From contig NC_135795.1 in assembly GCF_051106095.1 (NCBI RefSeq), positions 4,890,501 through 4,954,500 on the forward strand: a DNA stretch of 64,000 bases, read 5' to 3'. The notes beneath the pieces are model-generated. The model searched no databases. It was given only the letters and a program-made list of their open reading frames with translations, and was not told the origin of the DNA. The position numbers and the translations under genes are program-made. Source of the stretch: Pogona vitticeps. Its lineage: Eukaryota; Chordata; Lepidosauria; Squamata; Agamidae. Each line of letters starts with the position of its first letter. Within the stretch, counting starts at the first letter, position 1. This document shows, in pieces, positions 36,501 to 44,815 of the stretch.

Positions 36501-37237
36501 GGTACGTGAATACATGGGAGTCTCAGGGGGAGTATGGGACAGGTAGTGCATGGGGCTCCCTCTACTGAACCCAATAGGCAGTGAGACTACAAGTCCTGTG
36601 CTTCTTTGAGATTCTCGGGAACCCTTGCGTCACTTCCTAGGCACCATTGGGAGCATTTTCCTTCTTTTTTGAAAAACTGATACAATGGCAATGGTTTTCT
36701 CCTATGGACATGAGAAAAGTTCCTTTTCCAACTTCTGTTTTTCTGCTGCAGTTCCTAGGATTCTGTCTGGGGGAATTTGTGGGGAGCCCGGGGGACTAGC
36801 CATCCAAAAGAAAGATCCATGCTTAGTGATCATGGGCAGTATCATGGAATAATTTAAAAAGTACTTTAAATAAACAGGTATTTTCATTCTCTGCCCTCCC
36901 TGCGTATTCCTTCCTTACAGTCATCCGTGGTAATATCCGGACCGTCTCCAATGATGTGGAACTGCAGGAATCGATCATCAGTGTGAGCGCCACCCGGATC
37001 CATCGCCAGAAATTTGCCTTGTTCCAGCCCGTCGGCAAGTATGGGAAATCGGCAGGCAGCATTCGTACCCTGCTCCGGTGCGGGGTGAAGCCAGGGCCTG
37101 GCAGTTTCCTGTTTACTGGATGGTTGCACTTTGGGGAAGCTTGGCTGAGCTGCGCCCCCCGATATAAAGACTTCCGCCACATATACGAGGATGCCCGCCA
37201 AGCTCACGAAAACCCCTGTGAAGTCTCGTTGGACTGA
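21440..37237 (+). CDS. METRN: Meteorin (METRN), four coding exons: join 21440-21528, 26921-27345, 30760-30825, 36921-37237
   Basis: The joined frame encodes 298 residues, against about 293 in human METRN from memory. Residues 1-18 form a leucine-rich signal peptide, so the product should be secreted. The first mature cysteine block (SEDQCSW, 21-27) matches the mammalian YSEERCSW. Family blocks follow: CAEGSLEWLYPAGALRLSL (46-64), LHQDISRRIAAFRYELR (138-154), CRPCNNTEILMAVCTSDF (176-193), VELQES (206-211), RCGVKPGPGSFLFTGW (246-261), FGEAWLSCAPR (264-274) and the C-terminal NPCEVSLD. HQDISRR and VELQES point to METRN rather than METRNL, which has PQQDIGRR. Meteorin is a secreted factor acting on glial differentiation and axon growth; the family is described as an N-terminal CUB-like plus C-terminal NTR-like fold. 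Exon phases (2, 1, 1) join without a break. No truncation is seen. Cysteines 120-121 are doubled, giving an odd count of 11 in the mature chain. NXS/T sequons occur at N19, N167 and N180. Confidence 0.96.
22532..22761 (+). mobile_element. tRNA-derived SINE with L2-like tail
   Basis: GGCTGGATAGCTCCGCAG (box A), GGGTTTGATTCCC (box B), AGCCAGCCTGGGTGGCC, AAAACCCTGAAAAGG and GTAAGTCAGAATTG follow in order. A (TTTGA)n run follows at 22764-22790. It lies in METRN intron 1. Confidence 0.8.
22830..22855. repeat. (ATG)n microsatellite
   Basis: Nine ATG/GAT units. Confidence 0.95.
23614..23740. mobile_element. hAT-type MITE (127 bp)
   Basis: It starts CAGTGGTTCCCAGCCTTGG and ends AAGGTTGAGAACCACC, with the internal inverted pair ACTGCAACTCCCA / GGGAGCTGCAGT. 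The flanking 8-mers TTTTAAAG and TTTCAGAG match 6 of 8. Confidence 0.7.
24727..24862. mobile_element. hAT-type MITE, second subfamily (GGGGAAC ends)
   Basis: The inverted ends CTGAGATGGGGAAC and GTTCACCACCTCTG surround ACTTCAACTCCCAG and GGGAGTTGTAGT. Related remnants are at 24255-24345 and 26362-26464. Confidence 0.55.
25793..26009 (+). mobile_element. tRNA-derived SINE with L2-like tail, 5' eroded
   Basis: GAGAGTTTGATTCTCC (box B), CCAGAAGAAGGAAATAGGAC, GGAAAACCCTGAAAAAGGGT and GACTTGATGGCACATTATTA are in order. Box A has largely decayed. Confidence 0.7.
26251..26362. mobile_element. hAT-type MITE, right end eroded
   Basis: It starts CAGTGGTTCCCAACCTTGGG and contains ACTACAACTCCCAG and GGGAACTGCAGCCCAAGAAC. 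It stops short of the expected right terminus. Confidence 0.6.
26363..26464. mobile_element. hAT-type MITE remnant
   Basis: GATGGGGAACATGTGG at the left and the GGGAGTTGTAGTTCAGCAAC block match the second hAT subfamily of 24727-24862. Confidence 0.4.
26921..27345 (+). CDS. METRN: METRN coding exon 2 (N-terminal CUB-like half)
   Basis: The acceptor is a pyrimidine-rich tract ending TTTCGCAG just before 26921. The donor is GGAAG|GTAAGT at 27345/27346. The 425-nt exon encodes residues 30 (last base) to 171 plus one base of residue 172. It carries the conserved C46, W53, C84, the CC pair at 120-121 and the LHQDISRR motif. The frame stays open past the donor, but the codons after it have no family resemblance, which supports splicing there. 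Confidence 0.95.
28129..28553. mobile_element. Tigger/pogo-like MITE (425 bp) in METRN intron 2
   Basis: It begins CAGTCGTGCCCCGCTGGACG and ends in the reverse complement of CAGTGGTGCCTCACTTGACG. TA is at 28127-28128; the right flank has decayed to TG. The interior matches 10701-11127 and 31369-31787. Confidence 0.82.
29332..29345 (+). promoter_or_regulatory. Consensus RFX X-box in METRN intron 2
   Basis: GTCACC-AT-AGCAAC fits the RFX consensus GTNRCC-N(0-3)-RGYAAC at every position. It lies in a unique, moderately GC-rich part of intron 2, outside any recognised repeat. Function is inferred only. Confidence 0.5.
30760..30825 (+). CDS. METRN: METRN coding exon 3 (66-nt micro-exon, CRPC...CTSDF)
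   Basis: This short exon was found by splicing logic, because it is too small to stand out as an open frame. The acceptor is a T-rich tract ending CTGAAAG before 30760; the donor is TTTTG|GTGAGT at 30825/30826. It encodes D172 (shared codon), AGSCRPCNNTEILMAVCTSDF and the first base of V194. This aligns with the mammalian ACRPCSDAELLLAACTSDF and supplies three conserved cysteines (C176, C179, C189). Phase 1 on both sides fits exons 2 and 4 exactly. Confidence 0.95.
30955..31121 (+). mobile_element. Short tRNA/L2 SINE with 13-bp target-site duplication
   Basis: GGCTGGATAGCTCAGTGGTT is followed early by CCGGCCTGTGTGGCC and CTACTTGGGAAACCCTGA. The part with the box B region is missing, yet TTATGGAGCAGTC is duplicated exactly at 30942-30954 and 31122-31134. 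The boundaries are thus intact while the body is internally shortened. Confidence 0.8.
31369..31787. mobile_element. Tigger/pogo-like MITE (419 bp) in METRN intron 3
   Basis: It begins CAGTGGTGCCTCGCTTAACG and ends in its reverse complement, with TA at 31367-31368 and 31788-31789. It shares internal blocks (AACAGCTGAT.GT.GGGTTT and ATGGCCGCCGTATGGAGGAT) with the copy at 28129. Confidence 0.85.
32208..32221 (+). promoter_or_regulatory. Consensus RFX X-box in METRN intron 3
   Basis: GTTGCC-GC-AGCAAC fits the RFX consensus with a 2-nt spacer and is almost a perfect palindrome. Half-site-like GTTGC motifs occur nearby (about 31942, 31955 and 32094). The surrounding 31930-32260 block is unique sequence and looks like a candidate enhancer. 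Confidence 0.5.
32552..33225. mobile_element. Palindromic MITE remnant split by a Sauria SINE
   Basis: The left half (32565-32612, with CCCATAATTCTCCATTCTGG) is repeated in reverse complement at 33170-33213 (CCAGAATGGAGAATTATGGG). The SINE at 32641-32987 sits between them, so the older element was interrupted. Confidence 0.5.
32641..32987 (-). mobile_element. Sauria SINE, full length
   Basis: On the minus strand it starts GGGACGTGGTGGCGTTG and ends in (ACCTTT)n. The flanks TTAGCTAGG and TCTAGCTACG are a likely, slightly diverged duplication. Confidence 0.88.
34242..34360 (-). mobile_element. tRNA/CR1 SINE remnant (antisense)
   Basis: AATAATGATAATAATTTTAG, GAACTGGAAGGGACCCTATG and CCACTGAGCTATCTA are the reverse complement of the CR1 tail and box A of the tRNA/CR1 SINE. 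Confidence 0.6.
35124..35275 (+). mobile_element. tRNA-derived SINE with CR1-like tail
   Basis: GCTGCTGGATAGCTCACTGG, GGGAGTTCAATCCCCC and a tail TAGTTCTTAGATTAGATTAG define it. Confidence 0.75.
35928..36400 (+). mobile_element. tRNA/L2 SINE interrupted by a Tigger-like MITE
   Basis: The 5' piece (GGCTGCTGCATGGCTCAG, TTTAGATA) and 3' piece (TATCCAGAGGTTGGGAGTTC onward to the L2-like end) are parts of one SINE. They are split by the MITE at 35959-36230. Confidence 0.8.
35959..36230. mobile_element. Tigger-like MITE (272 bp), inserted in a SINE
   Basis: The ends CAGTGGACCCTCTACTTACG and (reverse complement) CAGTGGACCCTCGACTTACA are flanked by TA on both sides. Internal modules repeat 'GTCTGTAGGTCGA' and 'TCTGTAAGTCGA'. 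Confidence 0.85.
36921..37237 (+). CDS. METRN: METRN coding exon 4 (C-terminal NTR-like half and stop)
   Basis: The acceptor is CCTTCCTTACAG before 36921. The exon begins with TC, completing V194, and reads IRGNIRTVSNDVELQES, then GSIRTLLRCGV, PGPGSFLFTGW, FGEAWLSCAPRYKDF and NPCEVSLD, ending in TGA at 37235-37237. These are the most conserved blocks of meteorin, and the C-terminal cysteines C247, C271 and C293 are all present. Confidence 0.96.
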
Positions 37238-37266
37238 AGTGAGGTGGGGGCCAGAATGGACCTGAG

Positions 37267-37272
37267 AATAAA
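37267..37272 (+). other. METRN: Candidate METRN poly(A) signal AATAAA
   Basis: A canonical AATAAA lies 30 nt after the METRN stop codon, with TTGTGG about 20 nt downstream. A very short 3'UTR would result, which suits the compact METRN mRNA of mammals. No other AATAAA was noticed in the next few kilobases, so this is the likely cleavage site, but a longer 3'UTR cannot be excluded. Confidence 0.5.
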
Positions 37273-39280
37273 GGCGCACTTCAGGATTGTGGAAGGAGGT
37301 GCAAACGGTCACGGGCTGTGGCCTCAATGGTGTATATATCCGTCACAGCGGCACTCTCTCCGGACGGAGAAAGGTCTTTCTTTCCTGCAGGAGACGGATG
37401 GGTTGTTCTTCAACCTTCTCAACGAGAACCTGAGTAGGGTCGCTGGGCTGCTGCCTGTTTAGGCTGGGATCTGTGGTGAACAACCTAAAGGGAATTTCTC
37501 AAGAATTCTCCCCTGTTAGGAAAAGTGTATTGCTTGGGGGTCGTTCCCCATTTTCCCACTGGAACATCAAACTGCTGTGTTTGTAACAAACTACAGTAGT
37601 TCCTTCCCAGGTTTCAAACGAAGCCTGGGTGCTGCTGTTGCACCTGGATATCAGCAGGGACCTAACAGGAAATAGCATCATGTTGATGGATAAATCAAAA
37701 GACACCTCATTAACTCCTCTGCCCCCCCCCCATTGCTTGATGAGCCAAGAACACCTGTGACGTGAGCCAGTCTGTTGCCTTCTGGGACTCCCAGGGCAAA
37801 CTGAACCCGCCTCTCTGGATTATTTCTGTGTTGATGACTAAAATTGTAAGATACGTTGGGATTCTTCTTACCACTGTCGCATTTCATATCAGGACAACTC
37901 CTTCCAAGCCTATGTGATAGCAGGCATCAGGTAGGAAGACAAGTATAAGCTGGTGCAAGTACTGGAAATTGACTTATGCACAGCTTTTAAATATATATAT
38001 GCGCACCAATGGACACCTGATATGTGCAGCTGATCGTTTGCATTTCCCCACCTTGGAGAAGTGGCGGTTGTTGTTTTTCTAAATGATAACAATGTGAAAA
38101 TGGCTAGATCTACGTATCTCGTCTTTGTTATATGTTTTACAATCTAGCTGCAAAGATTAACTCAAGTATTCTGGACACACCCATGGCTATAGATATTATG
38201 TTTTATCTTCATGTAATTAGATCGCTAGCTAATTACATGGGCTACCCTTACACCTCATGGCTGCACAACCAGGCAAAGAGGCTAATAGAAAAATGTAAAA
38301 TCCACAGTTCTTAGCTAGCCTGATCTTAAGCATCTTTTACTCAGGAAAAGATTGCTCTGAATTCAGTATGAATTACTTCCAAGCATGTGTGCGTAAGATT
38401 GCCGTCAGATCGGAAAGTTAGTGAAGAATGGCTACACATTAAGTTAATCATTATAAAGTGGGAGAAAAATCTAATGAAATTATGTTTATGCTGAAAACGG
38501 AGTTTTTAAATTGGCATTGAAACGGCATTATTCTGCTAGAATCCTTACCAGAATGAAGGTGAAAAATTGCATGCATTATTTTACTCCTGCCCTCTCCTTT
38601 GCTCTTATTTCGTGCTTCAAAGAGAATGAAATGGCTGCAAGAATTTTTGAAAATCCAGTTTCCTATCCACTGAACCAAAAACATCCCCCTTGCTTCCCAT
38701 TTCTTCCTTCCTTATAATCTCCTACCCATCACCTGTTCTTTTTATCTGGCTGACTAGTACAGGCCTTGGGAGTGGAAAAAGGAACAGACTTTTTATTCTG
38801 CATTTCCTTGGTCATCCTGTCACCTGGAAATAGCTTTCTTTCCCTGCTCTCCTCCATACCTGACTAACCTATCCCTGGAGAGACACCTGGTGCAAAAAAC
38901 TACCAGTTAAGTTAAACTAAGTTACATTGTCCATTTACATTAGAGAATGTCCCTCTTCAGTGAAAACTTAATTGATTAGAATAGGCTGATGCCAGTCTCT
39001 GGTGGTAATTATTTCAGTAAGATAAGGGTCTTCAAAACACCTTATGATTCTTGTTTTCGTGGCACAGCTCACAAATGGCAAATCCAGCTCATTTTTCTTG
39101 TCATGGAACTGAAGCAGTAGAGAAGGGATGAGCAACATGTGGCCTACCTGAAAGCTCCCTGATGGAAAAAAATTAGGGAGGAGGTAAAAAATAAGGGCCC
39201 TATAGCTGCTTCTGCAGGCTTCTGTGACTGGCAGATTTTACATAATAAAAGAACATACAGGAAACACCAGCCCAGAAACT
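37273..39280. other. Intergenic 3' of METRN, little recognised
   Basis: Unique DNA. A dispersed-repeat piece (TTACTTCCAAGCATGTGTGC...AAGATTGC) at about 38330-38410 resembles a common squamate repeat. Part of this may belong to a longer METRN 3'UTR. Confidence 0.35.
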
Positions 39281-39520
<240 letters not shown>

Positions 39521-39786
39521 GTACCCCCAAATGATCATTTGTGGACCTAGGGGATCCATAGCAAGTTCCAGGCACAAAAATTGTGGTCCCCTACTCTGTT
39601 GAAGTGGCCCAGGCCATTCCTGCAACAGAGGAAATGCCACGTCTTGCATTTCTGCCTCTTCCACGGGTATTATTAGGGCTCTGCTAGAAGAAAAGGTGGC
39701 CATCCTGTTTCCACTGGACCAAGCTGTAGTAATGCCAGCCCTAGAAACGTAGGTTTTAAAAGCTATTAGTTACAATTACAGTTCCA

Positions 39787-39885
39787 ACTAGAGATGAGCA
39801 TGAACCATCAAACTGGCAGCTTGCGCCCATTCGTTTTTCAACCAAACAGGTGTTCTGCGCTTCCCAGACCCGCCTCCCCCAGTCA
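39787..39885. mobile_element. Half of a fold-back element (ATGAGCATGAACC family)
   Basis: ACTAGAGATGAGCATGAACC, GCCCATTCG, CCAAACAGGTGTTCTGCGCT and GACCCGCCTCCCCCAG match the left half of the element at 41859-42103. The right half is missing. Confidence 0.5.
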
Positions 39886-40115
39886 GTAAATTGCACTAGA
39901 GAAGGCCCACTAAATCAATGGGATTTAGGGAATCTATTCCTCCAAAGGTCCTATTGATGCCACTGGGCCTACTTTTAATGGTGACTTTCTATGCTAAAGT
40001 GAAAAGGGCCATTTGAATCAATGGAACATATGGAGGACTTGACTCCCTAATTCCCATGGATTCACTGGGCTTACTCTAGTGCAACTTACTGTTGTAAGCA
40101 ACAAGATTTTGGTCA
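39886..40115. repeat. Unclassified dispersed repeat (AATCAATGGG...GGGCTTACTCTAGTG)
   Basis: Related blocks recur at 42618-42660 and 47940-48010 (GGGCCTACTCTTGTGCA...CAATAGGACTT). The family was not identified. Confidence 0.4.
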
Positions 40116-40246
40116 GTGTCTCAAACAGTATATCTAAGCTTTGGCCCCAGCTACTAATCCATTAGTTGGGGGATCAGGACTGAGCCTGCAATCATATTTT
40201 AGGGTAATTTATGAAAGCATACATTTCTGTATGTATTTTTTTGCAG

Positions 40247-41265
40247 TGCCAGAATAATGATTATACTACACAGAGGCCGGAACTGACAGACCACGAGCAT
40301 TGGCAAGCGTAGCTATTGTAGTGTCAGCTTTCGGCTTGATGGTTCATAGGTTTGGACGCTTGATCCCATGGAATTATTTGATGTGGATCAGTGGACATCT
40401 GTACAACTTCCATGCAGGTAAGCCTTTAGTCCAGATTACAGACGTTTTCACAAGGAGCACCACGGACCTTTTGATTAGTTTGAGATGCACTGTGAGTGCA
40501 GTGAGGAATAAACAGACAGGAAGTGGGATATAACAGTGGTTCCGAAGATGTTCTTGGACTACAACTCCCAGAAAGCCTAGCCAGCAGAGCTAGTGGTGCA
40601 AAGCTTCTGGGCATTTTAGATCAAGAACATCTCGGGGGGACCCAAGGCTGGGAACCACTGGGACATAAACTGTGTACACTTTTGCCACTGTAGTAGTCTA
40701 ATCAAATTGCAGATCTGAGAAATACAGGAAACAATTTTGTTTTAAGAAAACATCCTCTCTGCACATCACCAATTTGTATTTACCCAGTTTAAATTAAAAC
40801 CACTAAGATTTTTCTCTGTAGATAAACTCTTGGAACTAGTTGTCAGTCCAGATATTATTAAAAAAAATTTTTACAAGTGAAGATGGGAGGAGTATCATAT
40901 GTGCACTAAAGTTATAATGATACCAAATTTGTGGTCTTGTATGTTTATATGTTAATGCTGAGAAGTGTGTGATTGTTTTTTTTTTAACTGAAATGTTAAT
41001 ATAAAGCGAATCGCCGCAGCTAGAAAGACACTGCCAGATATGTTTTGCTCATTTGTAGTGACTTTTAGGCAAAACATAATACTGCAAAGTTCTGTAATAT
41101 TTTGAATAGAATTCTGTACATTTTGTTCAAGTCTTTGTACAAGTTGAAAGGCAAATCTGACTCAGTAGCTTGTAATGATGGGATTTGTTGTTCTTTTTTT
41201 AAAAAAATCTTGTATTTGTCTTTTGATGTGCGGGGTGTTATATTAAAAATACATCAGGTTTCATA
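40247..41265 (+). other. Possible terminal (or internal) exon of an unassigned + strand transcript
   Basis: A strong acceptor (T-rich tract then TTTGCAG) precedes 40247. From there one frame reads QNNDYTTQRPELTDHEHWQA and stops at 40312. The DNA downstream is AT-rich and 3'UTR-like and ends in ATTAAA at 41242-41247. A good alternative donor, CATGCAG|GTAAGC, lies at 40418/40419, so a 172-nt internal exon is the other reading. No family was recognised, and a hAT MITE sits at 40534-40660 within it. It could be an alternative 3' end of METRN, a lncRNA or chance. Confidence 0.25.
40534..40660. mobile_element. hAT-type MITE (127 bp), 8-bp target-site duplication
   Basis: It starts CAGTGGTTCCGAAGATG and ends GGCTGGGAACCACTG. 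The flanks GGATATAA (40526-40533) and GGACATAA (40661-40668) match 7 of 8, as expected for hAT. Confidence 0.82.
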
Positions 41266-41858
41266 GTAATGTCTATTCCGGAATGCCATCTCTTGTTGGA
41301 TTCCTGCCACCGCCCCCCGAAATCTCCTCGTGCTCTTGGAACAGAACAAAGGAATCAAAAGTGCTGGAGGATGTTCAGCTAGATAATTCTTTGTCTAGGA
41401 AAGCAACTAAAATAGCAGTGGCCAAATGAGCTTGAATAATTTAACAAGCCGTGGAATGTGTGGCAACTAACAACGGAGCTAGGCCATTGATTTTGCCCCA
41501 TGAGGCAGAAAATCCCCATGTGGTGTGAGCTCACCTACCCAACAATTCACCATTTGCCACTTTCGAATAATGCTTTGAATATTTCTGTCCCCAAACCCCA
41601 ACCCCCCCAAGGCCAAACTTAATCAGGAGGGGCAAGACTACTTGAATTTTGTTCACATATGAATGGAGTAGAAGGGCTACGTCTGTTTAATTTTATAGAC
41701 ATGGCCTAGAGGGGCGGGGAAAAAATCCAATAAATAAAATAAAATAAGGGAATGCATGAGTTTAGGTTGGCAGAGGTCTCAGGGCATTGGCTAAAGTCTC
41801 AAGGAACTCATAGAATGGCCAAGTGTCCAGGCAGGGACCAAAATCTCGAGAGCACAAC
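41266..41858. other. Intergenic, nothing recognised
   Basis: AT-rich with AATAAATAAAATAAAATAAG at 41728-41747. Confidence 0.4.
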
Positions 41859-42103
41859 TAGACATGGGCACGAACTGTTGGGTGGGTGGTTCGTATCAAT
41901 CTCTTTATCGGCCAAACAGGTGTTTGGCGCTTCAAAGCCCCGCCTCCTCCAGCAGGCATCTGCTTGGGGCAGGGAAGTTAGGCTGCCAACTCCGAGTGGG
42001 CTGCTGCTGGAGGAGGCAGGGCTTTGAATCAATGAACAACGGTTCCAGAAATAAACGAATGGGCACGAACTGCCGAACTGGTGGTTTGTGCCCATTCTCA
42101 AAT
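41859..42103. mobile_element. Fold-back (palindromic) MITE, about 245 bp
   Basis: The left arm (ATGGGCACGAACTG, GCTTCAAAGCCCCGCCTCCT) is repeated inverted at the right (AGGAGGCAGGGCTTTGAA, GAATGGGCACGAACTG and TGTGCCCATTC). Possible 8-bp flanks AGCACAAC and CTCACAAC match 6 of 8, hinting at hAT. Confidence 0.6.
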
Positions 42104-42390
42104 CTCACAACCGTTTCATACTGTCTTTGCGTTTGTGGCTGTAGCTAATTTTGTCCCTTTGGTGGCTAATCTTCTGGTGAGGAGCCTTTCGAGGCATTAT
42201 TCAGATGGCAGACACCCATACCCTTCCCGGGGCTGTTCTGAAAGCCTTACTGACTGGACAGAAACTTCCAGAGCCGGCACAGCTTTTGAGGACCCAAGGA
42301 CATTTCCATAATGGGATTTTTCAGAGTTGCCATCAGCGTTGCACGAAGAAATACACACAAGGCTTAGGGGGCCAGTAAGAGGAAAGAGAC

Positions 42391-42616
42391 TCCTGCCAAA
42401 CTAGCAGTTTGAAAGCACGTAAAGAATGCAGGTAGATAAATAGGTACCACCACGGTGAGAAGGTCACGGCGTTCCGTGTCTAGTCACGCTGGCCATGTGA
42501 CCACGGAAGTTTGTCTACGTACAAAATGCTGGCTCTACAGCTTGGAAACGGGGATGAGCAACGCGCCCTAGAGTTGGACATGACTGGACTCAATGTCAAG
42601 AAGAACCTTTACCTAT
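42391..42616 (+). mobile_element. Sauria SINE, 5'-truncated and diverged
   Basis: CTAGCAGTTTGAAAGCACGT, GGTAGATAAATAGGTACCAC, GGCCATGTGACCACGGAAG and a final AAGAACCTTTACC place it as the 3' two-thirds of the SINE. It has more substitutions than the other copies, so it is older. Confidence 0.8.
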
Positions 42617-42826
42617 GTCACGGTTAGAGTAGGCCCATTTGAATCAATGGATTTTATGGAGGAGACCAGGAAAGAGAATAGGACCAAAAACATAACATTG
42701 TACAGTTTCCCATTATTTATTTCAAAAGACAGAAACAATCACAGCAGTGTGTGCCTGTGTGCGTGCGTGTGCATTTGTGCACAAACACACTCCTGCCAGA
42801 ATAAAGGTGGGTTTCCCTAGTCCCCT

Positions 42827-43066
42827 TAAATAATAATCATCTTGTGTTATCAAGTCAATTATGCCTTATGGCGACCCTTTCTGGGATGTTCTAGGTAGAG
42901 GAAATACTCAGAAGCGGTTTCCCATTTCCTTCTTCTGGAAGGCAGTTTTTGAGACACTGCAGCTGGCCCAAGGCCACCCAGGCTGGCTCTTCTCCCAGTG
43001 GGGGGAATCGAACCCCCGACCTCTGGCTCTACCGCCTGAGACCTAAGCCACAGAGTTATCCAGACA
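42827..43066 (-). mobile_element. tRNA/L2 SINE (antisense)
   Basis: TTATGGCGACCCTTTCTGG, ACTCAGAAGCGGTTTCCCAT, GGCCACCCAGGCTGGCTC, AATCGAACCCCCGACC (box B complement) and CCACAGAGTTATCCAG (box A complement) are in order. Confidence 0.82.
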
Positions 43067-43189
43067 ACTCCCTCAGCCCCATTCTAACGGCCACGGACCT
43101 CTCTTTGACGGAAGCGAACACCCAAATCGCAGCGCAAGCCCACAGTGCTCAGTGCTCAGTATCTGAGATCCACGTCATCAACCAGATAG

Positions 43190-43470
43190 AAGGAGCCCAG
43201 GTCCGGGGGAGAGGGGGCGGTGGCTGCCTCTCTTCTCCAGGGCTTCCAGCTCTGGGAGCCAAGCGCCTCTTCCGCGGCAGAAACTCTTCCGCTTGGCCTG
43301 AGCTCAAGGCTTGCCGTGCGGCCGCTCTCCCTCCCCGCCTGCTCCGGCTGCCAGGGCCCCGAGGAGGAAGCCGTGTGTGGGAAGAGAGTGGGAAGGTGGC
43401 TCGGGGGGGCGGGTTGGGTTGCTCAAACGGCTTCGGCCGAGGAGGGGGCCGAGTAAGAAAGGAAGGGCCG
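43190..43470. promoter_or_regulatory. CpG-rich patch, candidate CpG island or promoter
   Basis: About 280 bp with roughly 20 CpGs in an otherwise CpG-poor, AT-rich neighbourhood, including GCGGCCGC-like and CTTCGGCCGAGG segments. No recognised repeat covers it. A donor-like GA|GTAAGA lies at 43450-43456 on the + strand. No coding exon could be assigned; an unannotated 5' exon or a regulatory element is possible. Confidence 0.35.
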
Positions 43471-44139
43471 AGAGGCTCCCACCCAAGATGCTGTCAGACC
43501 TTATTTCTGTCATACGTTTCCAACTACAAGGCCTTATTGTCCCGGCTTGTTAAACATGTTTTTTTCCCCCCACCAAACACAGAAATCTGGCCGGAGTGCT
43601 TTGCATGCTTCCAGATTCCCATCCACCCTTTGTCTTTGTCTCCGCGTCCCCAACCCCTTTATCTCTCCTAATGAATTCATCTTTTTCGTTACCTCTCTCC
43701 TCTCGACGTTAAACTTCTGTACGGCGCTAGGAGGGAGGAGGGGGGGGGGAGCTGGACGGCGAGCGTTCCTTGTCCATTAGAACCATCCCCACCCCCAGAC
43801 CCCTTCTCTAGCAAGGCAGATAGCCCACCCCACCAGAGAGACACCAAGGCAAAGTCAGTGCATGTTCCCCCCACCTTAAAAAAAATTCCTTTTTGGCTTC
43901 CACCACATTCCCCACATGGTAAGGACTTCCAACCCTCTTCTTGATGAGTCATTTCCTCATCTGTTGGTTCTATTCTCCCCACTGGGGCTCTGAAAGAAGA
44001 TTTTCAGACACACACACAAGCACAGAATGTCTCAGACGACAGCCATGCTCTCTCCCTTCTTTACTGCAAACAGAAAGGGATCAAACCCCCCCCCCTCAAA
44101 AATGTCTAGCAACTGAAGTCCTCTTGCCTAGCAGTCCAT
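43471..44139. other. Intergenic, C/T-rich, nothing recognised
   Basis: C-rich and G-rich runs (43740, 43880, 44080) but no supported exon. Confidence 0.4.
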
Positions 44140-44275
44140 GGAGATAGGCCAGCACGTAAAACCTGCTGTGGAGCCAGAGGTTCAATCCCCCACCGTGCTG
44201 CCTTGACAGGGGATGGACTAGATGATCTGGAGAGTCCCCTCCAGCTCTGCAGTTCTAAGATAATGATGATGATTC
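44140..44275 (+). mobile_element. tRNA/CR1 SINE remnant
   Basis: GGAGCCAGAGGTTCAATCCC (box B side), then GGACTAGATGATCTGGAGAG, CCCCTCCAGCTCTGCAGTTC and TAAGATAATGATGATG, which is the CR1 tail. Confidence 0.7.
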
Positions 44276-44458
44276 CCACACACAGAGAGAGAGTGTGTGC
44301 ACTATAGTAGGAGTGCCATATCTCTGGGATCAGTACCTCAGTTTCTCTGCTGCCTGAAAATGTGAGATTAAAAAAAGAGAAATGCATATTTCCAAGGTGT
44401 ATTACCAGAACTGGCCACTAGAAGGAACCAGATACTTTTATATACCCTATACTGTATA

Positions 44459-44815
44459 GTGGAGGGACGTGGTGGCACTGCGGGCTAAACCGCAGAAGCC
44501 TGTGCTTGCAGGGTCAGAAGACCAAGCAGTCGTAAGATCGAATCCACGCAACGGAGTGAGCTCCCGTCGCTTGTCCCAGCTCCCGCCAACCTAGCGGTTC
44601 GAAAGCATGCAAATGCAAGTAGATCAATAGGGACCACCTCGGTGGGAAGGTAACAGCATTCCGTGTCTAAGTCGCACTGGCCACGTGACCACGGAAGATT
44701 GTCTTCGGACAAAACGCTGGCTCTATTGGCTTGGAAACGGGGTTGAGCACCGCCCCCTAGAGTCGAACACGACTGGACAAAAATTGTCAAGGGGAACCTT
44801 TACCTTTACCTTTTT
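44459..44815 (+). mobile_element. Sauria SINE, full length, with 11-bp target-site duplication
   Basis: GGGACGTGGTGGCACTGCGG at the start and GGGGAACCTTTACC repeats at the end. TATACTGTATA is duplicated exactly at 44448-44458 and 44816-44826. Confidence 0.92.

Larger units (their letters stand above)
30826..36920 (+). other. METRN: METRN intron 3 (6095 bp)
   Basis: The intron starts GTGAGT and ends CTTACAG. It is repeat-laden: a short tRNA/L2 SINE (30955), a Tigger-like MITE (31369), a Sauria SINE nested in a palindromic remnant (32552-33225), tRNA/CR1 SINEs (34242, 35124) and a SINE split by another MITE (35928-36400). A unique block at 31930-32260 holds a consensus RFX X-box and GTTGC half-sites. 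Confidence 0.85.

Noticed and set aside
36921-37237. METRNL (meteorin-like) as the identity of the gene
   Set aside because: HQDISRR, VELQES and WLYPAGAL match METRN; METRNL has PQQDIGRR and WMYPTGAL at these places.
40258-40418. Membrane-like frame (ALASVAIVVSAFGLM...) as a coding exon
   Set aside because: It has no start codon until late, a stop at its head in frame, and lies partly outside the better supported frame. It is kept only as part of the orphan exon candidate.
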